NCBI GenBank assembly: GCA_017933935.1
Contig: JADWQK010001878.1
Coordinates: 62,001-126,000, forward strand
From: Sesamia nonagrioides
Taxonomy: Eukaryota > Arthropoda > Insecta > Lepidoptera > Noctuidae
Length of the DNA stretch: 64,000 nucleotides
Reading direction: 5' to 3'
Part shown: one piece after another, positions 54,126 to 63,395 of the stretch
Numbering within the stretch: the first letter of the stretch is position 1
Layout of the letters: every line of letters begins with the position of its first letter
Notes under the pieces: model-generated
Told to the model about the DNA's origin: nothing
Databases searched by the model: none
The model's input: the letters and a program-made list of their open reading frames with translations, nothing else
Program-made: the position numbers and the translations under genes

Positions 54126-54406
54126 ACCGCCAGGCCCAGCTAGTATGTATAATTTGATGTGTATGTAATTTCACGGTCATTAAGTTAGAATGAATAAATT
54201 AATTATATTATGGCCCATTAGTCGTAAATATAATGGTCTACGACTATAATGGACCATAATGTAATTAAATACCCTAAATCCCTACAAATTACGATTAAAC
54301 AAACAATATTTATATTTCCTGTCATTTTTGTGAAAAATGGAATTTAATCAATCTGAGTTACAGACCGTGAACTTTATCCTCTGTTAACTATATAATTATG
54401 ACGATT
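54126..54406. other. upstream flank of the DUF1091 gene
   Basis: AT-rich. ATTATGGCCCATTAGTCG and CTATAATGGACCATAATGTA form a loose inverted pair at 54206-54262. Possible promoter-proximal DNA, no repeats identified. Confidence 0.35.
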
Positions 54407-54437
54407 TATATAAGAATAACCTACTGACGTCGCAGTC
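54407..54437 (+). promoter_or_regulatory. TATA box and initiator of the DUF1091 gene
   Basis: TATATAAG at 54407-54414 is followed, 27 nt from its first base, by GCAGTCATT with the A at 54434, matching an arthropod CAGT initiator. This predicts a start at about 54434 and a 63-nt 5' UTR before the ATG at 54497. Confidence 0.6.
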
Positions 54438-54496
54438 ATTTGCGAAAAAGAAACTGTGCAAATACATTTTACACTTACGTACCAGTTAAATAAATA

Positions 54497-54574
54497 ATGA
54501 TTTTAAAATATTATATGATTATTGTTTTCCTATATTACTTTTATTACCAATTTGAACAGTGTAATTCTGAGATC
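54497..54574 (+). other. DUF1091 gene exon 1 (signal peptide)
   Basis: 26 codons from the ATG to GAGATC, followed by the donor GTGAGT. Strongly hydrophobic with a Cys near the end. Cleavage is probably close to EQC/NSE. Confidence 0.75.
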
Positions 54575-57500
54575 GTGAGTATTGTATTATTTTATTATTG
54601 TTATTATTGTGTTAGGGTTATTCATTGTGCGGTGCTCATTCGGTGCTTTGTAATAGGTCATTACTTATGAAATTGCCGTTCTGCAGTACTGGCCATTTCA
54701 AAGCAAAATAAAATTTTCAAATTAATTTCAGACTACACCTGATCGGAACAGTAGTCAATATTCCAATAGTAATATTAGTAGTGAATAGTCTTTTCCATGA
54801 TGTGAATAAGCAGGAGGAAAAAATGCATGAAAATCCATTTCTAACGTGTCTTAGCGGGAGAGAAAGTAGTATGAATTTTCTTTTCTCATGTGTCATGTCA
54901 TCTATAGCGCGCCCCTGCCCAAGGAGTTTTTATATAATTTGAATGTGGAATCTCCATGCCACTGACATCCTTTTGTGAAGAATAAAAAAAACAGCGCGAA
55001 GTACCGGTCAAATTCTAAGCTAAATTGTGTCTTACATCGTATCTTACGTTTTGATTTTATTTTTAACCGACTTCAAAAAGGAGGAGGTTACTCAATTCGA
55101 CCGTATATATGCTTTTTTTTTTTTTTTAAATAAATTAAAATCTCGACGTCTAGCGGTGAAAGTGATGTTGGAGTGACGCCGCCTTACTTCAAAGCATCTG
55201 CGGAAAAAGTTGTTTTAAACCTACTACGGGGTCATTTTCTTTGTAATAAATATTTTAATTTCATATTATTATATACTTTCTACAATAAGTACACGTCTTT
55301 AAATATTCCTTACAGGTGTAATATAAAGCACTGGGGTAAAAGTCCGTTTCCTCCCTCGGTGAACAATGTACTATTATTTCAAAACCACGGAATTCTTTTT
55401 CCTAAAGAAGTCATTTGTTTATTGATTAATGTTACATTTTTATCGCATTTCAATCTTTTTCGTCATCATGGATACATTAAAAATTCGAGTAATTATGGAA
55501 TTTGAGTACGTCGTGGAAATAACGCGGCACAAGCGGCACGTAACAGCAACAAAGACTACGGAGCTAACACTACAAACCAACGCACCACCGATTATTGGTT
55601 TGCTCACTTCCGTTCTGGAAATTTCGACCTGAAAAATAAACCTCGCAGTCGTCCTAAGACTTTGGTCGAAAATGATGAATTACGAGGGGCATGCCAAAAG
55701 TTTTTAGATACTCTTTACACAATAATTTGATACTGGCAAGTAATACACCATCGTAAATACTGGTTATTTAGTCATGAATTTAAATATGGAACATACTTGA
55801 ATTCATTTCGTTTTTCTTTTAAGAGGCTAATTTTTGAAAGAATTCAGCAGGAATTTGCTTGCAAGAATGGAACTCAGTTGTCGTGATTTTTGCGCTATGA
55901 TTTACTATGACTATAAAAAAGGTTTAAAACTACAAGAATGTTTTGAAGTGTGTGTGGCTACTTTTAGTGAATCTGTTTGTTTACGAGCACCAGTTTTTAA
56001 TTGGTTTGCTGAGTTCAAGAGAGGGAGGGGAAGCTTTGAAGATGAAGCGAGATCGGTTCGCGCGCCAACAGCAGTCACTCAAGAAAACGTTGAAGCGGTT
56101 GAAAAGTTTATGCGGGAAAACCGCCGAATTATATACGTAGGGCTCAAGCGAGAACTGGGTATTGGATCAGCAGCGCTTAAAATCATTATCCATGATCACT
56201 TTTCTCTTCGGAAGCGTTGTTCAAGATGGGTGCAAACTGCCCGACGACCAGAAAGACCGCCGGTTAGATTGGTGGCGATTTACGACTGATAAATTTTACG
56301 GAGGCAAGAAAAAAATATATACGATATACTTACCGATGACGAAACATGGCTGTATAATTATCATCCCGAAACAAAACGACAATCGACAATATGGTGCTTT
56401 GAAGATGAACGAACGCCGACAAAATCTCGCCGTGTACACAGTTCGCAGAAACAAATGATGGCCTCGTTTTTTTGTAAGACCGGTCATATCACAACTGTGG
56501 TACTCGAAGATCAAAAAACAGTTAATTCTGAGTGATATGTGTCCCAGCCGTTTTATCAGCATGGCGTGACAAGCGACCGAAGTCAGGAATCCGGCACCTT
56601 CTCTGGCATCACGACAGCACCTCGACTCACACGTCCACCAGAACACTTGACTTTTTTAATTAAAACCATTTTTCATAACCTGCCTAACCCACCATATTAC
56701 CACACATATTCCCTAAAATTAAAGAAAAGTTGAAAGGCAGGAGATTCGAGAACAAGGTAGATGCACTAGCTGCCTATACTTTGTAAATTTGAGGTATCTG
56801 AAAAGGAGTGGACAGAGGTATTTTCCAGATAGTTTAAACGTATGGATAAGTGTATACATGTCGAGGGAGAAAACTTTGAAAAGATAGACATTAGTAATAA
56901 ATAATAAATATAAAAATTAAATACCTGAAGGCAGTACAAAATGCCTTTGAAGAATTGGTTGCCTCACGTCCAGCTGATTTCTTCAAGAAGGGCATCAATA
57001 AACTGCCACTGTGCTTTTAAAGATGAATTGATTGCATGGGTTCTACTACTTCGATTAATAGAAATATAAAATACATGAAAAAAAATCGGTTAATTTTTTT
57101 TAATGATAAACGGCAGTTTCGCAATTAAAGACTGACGATTGTACTGACGCCACTGCTGGGCTGTTGAGACTCTCGAGCGACAAAAATTTTGTATACATAA
57201 TATTTTTACAATATTTGCGATATTATGACATTATGACAGTTTTTGACAATACTGTTGATTATGCCACTGTGACAAACTTTTTATCAAAATTCTTGTTGGC
57301 CTGCTATTTTTCTATCGGATTTTTCATCCGAACTCCTTCAAGTTAAAATTTTATTTAACTTTCCCTTTTATGTAATTTTTGAAATTTTAAATTTCGCCCT
57401 AAAAACGTTCTGCGAGGTTTCTTAAGAAATCCTCGCAGAGCAGTGGTCAGTGGTCTGGCTTTCTAAGAAGCAACTGGAAGTAATTAAGTTTACGTACAAT

Positions 57501-59482
57501 ACTGCCTCCAGAGCCCATCCAGGGTAGGGTACCCTTAGTGGCACCAGGCAGCAGAGAAGGCTTACAGGCAGAGGCCTGTAAGCCGTTTCTGCTGCCTGGT
57601 GCCACTTCTGCTGCCTAGTGCCACTTCGCTGTCGCCCTCACCTGCCTGTAGCCTTGTGACAGGCCCTCGCTGCCGCCGTGCTCACCTGCTTGAGCTTTTT
57701 GACAGGCCCTCGCTGCGGCCAGGCCCTCGCTCCGGCCATACCCTCGCTGCTGCCGTACTCACCTGCCTGTGCCCTTTGACAGGCCCTCGCTGCCGCCGTA
57801 CTCACCTACCTGTGCCCCTTGACAGGCCTTCGCTGCGGTCATATCCTTACTGCCGCCGTACTAACCTGCCAGTAGCAATTGACAGGCCATCCCTGCAGCC
57901 GTACTCACTCGCTTTTGGCCTTTGTCAGGCCGTTGCTATTTCTACTACTGCTACCTGTGCCGTTGCTACCCACTGACCGCTGCTCTGGTGCTGTTCCAAC
58001 CTATCTGCCCTACTGCTGCTGTTCACCTGGGTGCACCGTGACCACTGCTGCTGATTTTTTAGTCTTTTTGTTATCTCTCACCTCACCCACACAATCCATT
58101 CATTTTTCTATTTATTTGTTGTTGTTTTAATAAAAACTTAGTTAAGTTTTTTTAGGGTTCCGTGGCCAAATGACAAAAAACGGAACCGTTAGATTCGTCA
58201 TGTCTGTCTGTCCGTCTGTCCGTCCGTAGGTCACAGCCATTTTTTTCCGAAACTATAGGAGCTATACTGTTGAAACTTGGTAGGTAGATGTATTCTGTGA
58301 ACTGCTTTAAGATTTTGAAGCAAAAATACAAAATATATAATGAATATTGAGGGCTCCCCATACTTAGAACTGAAACTATTTTTTTTTTTCATCAAACACA
58401 TACGTGTGGGGTATCTATGGATAGGTCTTCAAAAAAAAGTATTTTACTTTTTTTATAAACCGAATACTTTGCGTGACAGACGCTTCCAAAGTGGAAAAAA
58501 GTTGGTCCCCCCTCTAACTTCTAAAATAAGAAAATCCAAAATTTAAAAAAAACATATGATATAGATTACTATAAAAACTACCAACGAAAATTGTTTTGAA
58601 CGAGATCTAGTTAGTAGGTTTTTTTTTTAAAACCTCGTAAATCGTAAACCGCTTATTACCGCGTAATCTTTCATACAAACAACTTAAATCCTTTAATTTC
58701 ATAAATCAATGGTACGGAACCCTTTGTGCATGAGTCCGACACGCACTTGGCCGGTTTTTAAGTGAATGGGATTAATAAACTTGTGCGCTTTACCATTAAT
58801 GATTGCATCACTGCTTACCATCAGGCGGGATTGCAGTCAAGGGCTAGTTTATAAATATAAAAACAAAAAAACCGGCCAAGTGCGAGTCGGACTTGCACAC
58901 CGAGGGTTCCGCCGAAATTCGTCTAAGGTGTCGGTATAAACTGCTGTATCTTTTGATCGCGTTAACTTAGAAGTTTGATTTTTTCACTGCTTAAAGGGAC
59001 AATAGACCTAGGTATTTGGTATAAATTTCAATTTGATACCTTTATTCGTTCGTGAAAAATAAGGTAGTAAGTTTCATTTTATTAAAATATTTTTATTATA
59101 TTATATATAATATAATAAAAATATTAAAAATATATACATATATATATATATATATTAAAAAAAAAAAATTTTAAAATTGCGAAAATCACATTTTTTTAGT
59201 TATAACTAAAAAATGTGATTTCCGCAATTTTTCCTATATTTGCATTATATGACAATGGTTCATGCCAAATTTCAAGATTCTAAGTTTACGGGAAGTATCT
59301 TGTAGGTTTTGATTCCTTAGCGAGTGTCGAAAATTTGTGGAAAATATCGACATATCGGCTGTATCTTTTGATTGGCTTGGCTTAAAAGTTTGATATGTTC
59401 ACAGCTTAAAGGGACAAAGACCTGAGTATTTCATGTGAATTTCAGCTTGATATGTCCACGCGTTCTTGAGATAAAGGGTCTT

Positions 59483-59513
<31 letters not shown>

Positions 59514-62238
59514 GGACAACAAAGTGATCCTATAAGGGTTCCGTTTTCTCCTTTTGAGGTACGGAACCCTAAAAATACACCTACACACACCATTTCTTCT
59601 TTTCATGTGATTATACGACATAGTATATGCGTTATTAATATAAGGATATGTAATAAACTCAATTTAACATTTTTTGCAGATGTGTCAATATATTACTAGA
59701 TGAGGGTTAAGTGTATATGTACATTACGTTACACTTTTTTCCAACTGTTTTAATAATTTCTTTCAAAGATAACTTACTTCAGTACTGAGCACCCACGGAC
59801 ATATTGGTATAACACAAAATACATAAATAACTTTAATTGGTGGAATAGACGGCTGACCCGAAAAGATCCAAGACACTACATGACTTTGTACTATGATACA
59901 CGTATTCCATTTAATGATAGCATAAAGGTAAGTTAAAAATAAGGATGATAAAAACAATTATCTGTATCTATCATCATCATCTCAGCGTTAATCCCAGTCG
60001 CATCCGAAAATTTTTTTTTTCATCTTTGAGGCCCGCTTTACCAGTCTAAATGCTGATTTTGGCTAAACTTCGATATTTTCCGTGAAGCGACTGCCGTCTG
60101 ACCTCCACAACCCGAAGGCGATATCTAAGCATTGCAGTTAGACTAATTGTTGGACTTTTGAGGGCTCCAACAACCCGTAACGACAGCCATTAGATGTTCG
60201 TATGGCAACCGGAACCAACGGCTTAACGTACTTTCCGAGGCACGACCAGACCAGTGCTTCATCCATACAAATATTTGCACTGCACGGGGATCGAACCCGC
60301 ACCTCCTTGCGCAGCGGCCGCGTGCGCCGCTGCGCCACGGAAGCTGTCAGACTATCTATACTAATTTATAAAGCTGAAGACTTTGTTTGTTTGGTTGTTT
60401 GAGCGCGCCAATCTCAAGAACTACTGGTCCGATTTGAAAAATTCTTTTTGCGTTGGATAGCCCATTAATCTAGGAAGGCTATATAATATCACGCTGCTAC
60501 GAATAAGAGCGGAGCATAACTAACTCTACGCGAACGAAGTCGCTGGCGGCCGCTAGTTATTTATATTTTGACATTTAAAGCGCTATTTTGCAGCAGTAAG
60601 GGCAGTTCCAAATCACTATGGTAATCTCATTCTGCGTGTGGTAGTTCAAAGAAATTGGTAGAATAGTGATGGAAACAATATACTTGTAATATGATGGGTA
60701 ATTATTATATAACTGTTTTTTTTTACAGATGGACATCTATTTCCACCAGCTTCTAACGAACGGATACCGTCCCAGTTTCGTTGAGTTGCATATGAGATTA
60801 TGCCATCTGTTAAATGTTGATAAATTTTTAGGTGAATCATTACAAAAAGCATTAGAAGGTTTTTCCTGTCCGCTTCCTCCGGTGAGTAACATTAGAAGCC
60901 CGCATCGTTATAAGCCCCCTCGGTCGGTGCTATCCGTAAAGTTATCAAAGTATCGTGGTATGCTGCCTCCACGACCATATCTAAAATGGAGGCAAATCGA
61001 AATAATGGTTTTCTACTCAAGTACCAAGTGTCCCCATGCCGTTCCTTTTACTCTACTCAATGACATGCAGTTGAAGGTGGCAATATCATGTCGAACGATG
61101 CTGTCGAAACATTGTTGACCCGGGTCAACCAACCCATATAACCCGGGTTACATGTTGGCTTGCCAGTTTTTTCAAGCCTGATCCAAAGTGGCGCTGTTTA
61201 AGTCATATTTATTGGACACCTCTGTCTTCAGACAACCTATGGTAAGTTCTACCTTACCTATATGTGTTCTAGTTCTGCTCTGTAGAGCACTGCAGGGTAG
61301 AACTTACCACAGGCTTTACAGTATGTCCAGTGTATCCGGAAAAACAATCAAAATCAAAAGTCATTTATTCAAACTAGGCTGAGAATCAGCACTTTTTGAA
61401 CGTCAATATTACCGACAGTCCCCCAAAACGCCCACCCATCGACACTTCCTAAGTGCTTTCGCTGGGAAGAAGAAGTGGCGGAAGATACTCTCCAGCAGCA
61501 CAGCTGTCTGTTCATTTAGAAAAAACACATTAGTTTATACAATACTATGTAGGTATAGTAATACAAGAGAAAAAATAATATACAAATATGCCAGCTAGCC
61601 ACGCCAAAATACCAGAAAAGCAAAACAAACATAAAATATTACTGAAATGTAAAAAGTAAAAACTTATTACAAACCTAAATAAAAGCCTCTGCCATAAAGG
61701 GCGTGACAGCTCACATATTTGTGCATTGTAAAAAGCAAATTATATGAACTCATATAATATGTCAGTAAGCTAATTCTAGAGAAGGAACACAAACATTGCC
61801 TTGAGTTAATCAGAGCGACCAGCTATTCTTATCATTCAAATAGTCATTCACAGAATAATATGCCTTTGAACAAAGCTTGGATTTTATTTGTGCTTTAAAT
61901 GCATTGTAAGGCAAGTCTAGCAAAGCAGAGGGTATCTTGTTATAAAAAGGTTACACCAAGCCCAACAAAAGAGTTATGAACCTTTTGAAGTCGGTGAAAT
62001 GAATGTATCCTTATGCAACATATTCGTATATTATGGGAGATAACTTATAAGTTTGTTTTTTTTTTAGGGTCGGTATGTTCTGCATAATATATCCTTTCCT
62101 TATATACCCAAAGGCTTTCCGTTTCGCAAAGGTCGTGTCTACATCGCTGCGTCATTGGTAAAGGGGAGTGTGACCACATTCTTAGGTAATGCAAGTATAG
62201 ATTTTGAGATAAAGACCTATAAAGAAATTAAAAACTAA
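54497..62238 (+). CDS. DUF1091/DM8-family secreted protein, 4 exons
   Basis: Exons 54497-54574, 59769-59927, 60729-60881 and 62068-62238 join in phase 0 at GTGAGT/CAAAG, GTAAGT/TTTACAG and GTGAGT/TTTTTAG to give 186 residues. Exon 1 is a signal peptide (MILKYYMIIVFLYYFYYQFE, then QCNSEI). Exon 2 (residues 27-79) carries NNFNWWNRRLTRKDPRHYM. Exon 3 (80-130) carries FHQLLTNGYRPSFVELHM, a Cys in RLCHLL and the SCPLPP motif. Exon 4 (131-186) has GRYVLHNISFPYIPKGFPFR. The pattern F..L..NGYRP.F...C.......CPLP.G.Y......P..P.G is that of insect DUF1091 proteins (170-200 residues), related to ML lipid-binding folds. Substrate and tissue are unknown. All introns carry transposons. The paralogue at 8064-11114 confirms exon lengths (51 codons; 57 codons with stop, minus 2 nt). 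Confidence 0.8.
54651..54770 (+). mobile_element. mariner 5' end fragment in intron 1
   Basis: TAGGTCATTACTTATGAAAT and CAGTACTGGCCA match the left terminus of the mariner at 15250 (TAGGTCCTTACATATGAAAT, CGTACTGGCCA). Only the terminus is left. Confidence 0.6.
55050..55115. mobile_element. retroposon terminus GACTTCAAAAAGGAGGAGG
   Basis: AACCGACTTCAAAAAGGAGG, AGGTTACTCAATTCGACCGT and a T-run form a widespread moth repeat end, related by reverse complement to 3720-3750. Confidence 0.5.
55440..57020 (+). pseudogene. mariner transposase remnant, outer element
   Basis: The left piece (55440-55700) encodes YWFAHFRSGNFDLKNKPRSR and PKTLVENDELRG after a frameshifted N-terminus. The right piece (56930-57015) encodes NAFEELVASRPADFFKKGIN and KLPLC, the extreme C-terminus of the same kind of transposase. 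The catalytic core between them is replaced by a second mariner. Confidence 0.7.
55834..56770 (+). pseudogene. mariner transposase remnant, inner element
   Basis: The frame from about 55864 encodes MELSCRDFCAMIYYDYKKGL, FNWFAEFKRGRGSFEDEARS, VTQENVEAVEKFMRENRR and LGIGSAALKIIIHDHFSLRK, the paired HTH domain of a mariner. Then, with frameshifts, come DDETWLYNYH (first catalytic Asp, about 56335), KTGHITTVVLEDQKTVNS and HHDSTSTHTSTRTLDF (second Asp, about 56610). At least three frameshifts or stops. A different subfamily from the mariner at 15250. Confidence 0.8.
57021..57405. other. AT-rich intron sequence
   Basis: No coding signal recognised. Confidence 0.4.
57409..57439. repeat. 31-nt hairpin
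   Basis: TCTGCGAGG at the left and CCTCGCAGA at the right around TTTCTTAAGAAAT, almost a perfect palindrome. Confidence 0.8.
57540..57603. repeat. hairpin, 30-bp arms, beside a minisatellite
   Basis: GGCACCAGGCAGCAGAGAAG...TTACAGGC, loop AGAG, then the complement GCCTGTAAGC...GCTGCCTGGTGCC. One or two mismatches. Confidence 0.85.
57604..57940. repeat. GC-rich minisatellite-like array
   Basis: The core GACAGGCCCTCGCTGC recurs at 57658, 57701, 57778, 57821 and 57881, with CTGCCGCCGTACTCACCTG between cores (spacings 43, 77, 43 and 60). The 125-codon ORF through it is a by-product of the repeat. Marked GC jump inside an AT-rich intron. Confidence 0.7.
57941..58146. other. CTG-rich tail of the array, then AT-rich
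   Basis: GCTGCTGTTC and CACTGCTGCTGA-type simple sequence, then nothing recognised. Confidence 0.4.
58147..58757 (-). mobile_element. GAGTCGGAC-type repeat, complete
   Basis: Starts TTTAGGGTTCCGTGGCCAAA and ends GTCCGACACGCACTTGGCCG GTTTTT. On the minus strand it begins with the AACCGGCCAAGTGCG block shared with 58870. The body includes GTCTGTCTGTCCGTC and CCTCGTAAATCG. A common moth repeat of uncertain class. Confidence 0.55.
58758..58868 (+). mobile_element. CR1-like LINE 3' tail
   Basis: AAGTGAATGGGATTAATAAA, GCGCTTTACCATTAATGATT and CATCAGGCGGGATTGCAGTC, then A-rich. It sits exactly between two inverted members of another repeat family. Confidence 0.75.
59086..59125. repeat. perfect 40-bp AT palindrome
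   Basis: AATATTTTTATTATATTATA followed directly by its exact reverse complement. Confidence 0.9.
59173..59230. repeat. hairpin centred on TTAGTTATAACTAA
   Basis: AAAATTGCGAAAATCACATT to AATGTGATTTCCGCAATTTT around a palindromic centre. Few mismatches. Confidence 0.8.
59665..59720 (+). repeat. exon-like segment, member 1 (intron 1)
   Basis: TTTTTTGCAGATGTGTCAAT then ATTACTAGATGAGG and TGTATATGTACATTACG. It matches 62313-62362 over about 50 bp. It lies 50-100 bp upstream of exon 2. It resembles a short 3' exon (GATGTGTCAATATATTACTAG) but is more simply a duplicated intron segment. Confidence 0.5.
59769..59927 (+). other. DUF1091 gene exon 2
   Basis: 53 codons from ATAACTTACTTC to AGCATAAAG. 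Acceptor TTTAATAATTTCTTTCAAAG, donor GTAAGT. The other frames hold stops. Confidence 0.75.
59985..60352 (-). mobile_element. tRNA-derived SINE, copy S3, full length
   Basis: On the minus strand: head GCTTCCGTGGCGCAGCGGCG with an A-box-like TGGCGCAGCGG, B box GGGTTCGATCCCC, body CTGGTCTGGTCGTGCCTCGG and TTGGAGCCCTCAAAAGTCC, then GGGATTAACGCTGAGATGAT with a GAT tail. Sits in intron 2 of the DUF1091 gene, antisense to it. Confidence 0.85.
60355..60556 (+). mobile_element. Helitron-like non-autonomous element, 202 bp
   Basis: A|TCTATACTAATTTATAAAGC at the left and GGCGGCCGCTAG|T at the right. Same family as 7234-7419 and inserted beside the SINE head. Confidence 0.7.
60729..60881 (+). other. DUF1091 gene exon 3
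   Basis: 51 codons from ATGGACATCTATTTCCACC to CTTCCTCCG. Acceptor TTTTTTTTTACAG, donor GTGAGT. Aligns without gaps to the pseudogene exon at 10962-11114. Its first codon happens to be ATG but is internal. Confidence 0.8.
61347..61990 (-). mobile_element. Jockey-type LINE 3' end in intron 3
   Basis: Reverse complement of the element at 26216-26886: AATCAAAAGTCATTTATTCA at the 3' end, CCCCAAAACGCCCACCCATC, and coding end CAAGTCTAGCAAAGCAGAGG (SALLDL). TGTATCC occurs on both sides (61334 and 62004), a plausible target-site duplication. Confidence 0.8.
62068..62238 (+). other. DUF1091 gene exon 4 (terminal)
   Basis: 57 codons including TAA, after the acceptor GTTTTTTTTTTAG. An internal GTAATG at 62186 could in principle act as a donor, but the unspliced reading matches the paralogue's C-terminus (DFEIKT versus DMEIKT). 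Confidence 0.8.
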
Positions 62239-62275
62239 AAAACATGTTAGTAGGGTTGCTATCATATCAGTATGT

Positions 62276-62281
62276 AATAAA
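62276..62281 (+). terminator. poly(A) signal AATAAA
   Basis: AATAAA lies 38 nt after the stop codon, in TATGTAATAAAATAATAAT. It is the first such signal downstream of exon 4. Confidence 0.6.
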
Positions 62282-62297
62282 ATAATAATCAGTATTA

Positions 62298-62361
62298 ATT
62301 ATGTCTTTTTTTGATCGATTTTGCAGACGTGCCAATAATATTACTAGGTGGAGGATATGTG
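62298..62361 (+). repeat. exon-like segment, member 2, behind the gene
   Basis: TTTTTTTGATCGATTTTGCA, GACGTGCCAATAATATTACT and AGGTGGAGGATATGTGTAC match 59665-59715 in intron 1 and start less than 20 bp after the poly(A) signal. The shared text ends at GTAC, where a GTAC-site element begins. Confidence 0.6.
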
Positions 62362-62815
62362 TACTATCAGCTGCAGAAGTCCTTTTCCACCTTAAAGACT
62401 ACTGTCGCCTGCGCTAAACCGGCCACGCACACTAACGCATTATTTTATATCCGTGTGTGTCATATTCCAACCAATCAACTGCATGCTGTATATCTCTACG
62501 AAGAATTAAAGTCGTAGTCTATGCTAGACAAGGAAAATAATATTAGCAAACCGTTTTTTTTATAGCAGTCTTTGTCTTTCTTTAAAGTAATGCAAAATTT
62601 CGTCAGTTCCGTTGAAGTTAAGTTAGCGACCGCACTTAACAATGGTGCTATGAAATACGTGCGATTGTGGATTCAAATTCTAATTAAGACAAAATCTTTT
62701 TGCTGTTTCATATAATTTAAAATTTTGATGTATGATTTGTATTTTAAAGTAAAAATGTTTGCAAATAATTTTTAAACGAATAGGAAAATTTATTGAATAT
62801 TTATACCAAAAAAAC
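62362..62815 (-). mobile_element. GTAC-site element, copy C, truncated and diverged
   Basis: After GTAC it reads TATCAGCTGCAGAAGTCC, ACTACTGTCGCCTGCGCTAA, GGCCACGCACACTAACGC, TAAGTTAGCGACCGCACTTA and CGAATAGGAAAATTTATTGA, collinear with the first ~330 bp of copy B (20251 onward) plus a ~110-bp insertion after CATTATTTT. It ends near 62815. Older than copies A and B. Confidence 0.75.
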
Positions 62816-63110
62816 TAAAACCCAACTACGACAAAAAAACGACGCTGAAAAAGTATAAAACAAGATTTTCAGAATACTGAACTGAACAAAGTTGCTAATA
62901 TAGTTGCAAGTATATGGACACAGTAGACTCTACCAAGATGCCTCCGTTGTAAATTGACAATAATGTCATACAATACTATTCTGAATTATGGAATATTCAC
63001 TATGTAGAGATAAATTTTCATGTTTGGGAAACCGCAGTCACACGTTGTCAAAGTGCTACGGTAAGTAGGTATATGTAACGTGTGACTACGCCTTTCCAAA
63101 CATGAGAATC
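62816..63110. other. unassigned; contains an 86-bp hairpin
   Basis: CATGTTTGGGAAACCGCAGT at 63019 pairs with ACGCCTTTCCAAACATG ending at 63104. The remainder is LINE-UTR-like (CAAGATTTTCAGAATACTGA) without a coding frame. Confidence 0.5.
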
Positions 63111-63395
63111 ACGGTAGCCCTAGCCCACAGGTCACAGGAGTCGGGCGAGGCTCCTGCGCGCCGTTTTGCGGCGGCGCCCTAACCGTGACATGCGCATTTC
63201 TATGTATTCTCTCCATGATTGAATGGCTTGTTTGGCTTTTACGAGTGCGACTGCCGTCTGACCACTCAACCCCGAAGGGAAAGCCGGCATCAGAGCACCG
63301 TTCGTGAGTCAGCAGGTGCACCGTCTGGCAGGTGGGGTTGACTTGAGTCCTAGAGATGGAGGTGGGACCCCAAAGCACCCAGTTTTTTTTTTACT
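63111..63395 (-). mobile_element. retroposon 3' UTR, minus strand
   Basis: GC-rich block with GACTGCCGTCTGACCACTCA and GAAGGGAAAGCCGGCATCAG, typical of the reverse complement of a moth LINE 3' UTR. No ORF of interest. Confidence 0.45.

Larger units (their letters stand above)
58870..59577 (+). mobile_element. GAGTCGGAC-type repeat, second member
   Basis: Starts AACCGGCCAAGTGCGAGTCG, ends GTACGGAACCCTAAAAAT. It has a GACA-repeat block at 59485-59515 and two strong palindromes inside. Opposite orientation to 58147-58757. Confidence 0.6.

Noticed and set aside
57599..58130. 125- and 83-codon ORFs through the GC-rich array
   Set aside because: The peptide simply mirrors the tandem repeat (TGPRCRRTHLPVPLDRPS-like) and continues without a gene context.
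60729..61118. 129-codon single-exon ORF starting at ATG 60729
   Set aside because: Its first 51 codons are exon 3 of the DUF1091 gene. After 60881 it reads into the intron past a GTGAGT donor.
62311..62517. 68-codon ORF behind the DUF1091 gene
   Set aside because: It runs from a duplicated intron segment into GTAC element copy C, so it is a chance fusion frame.
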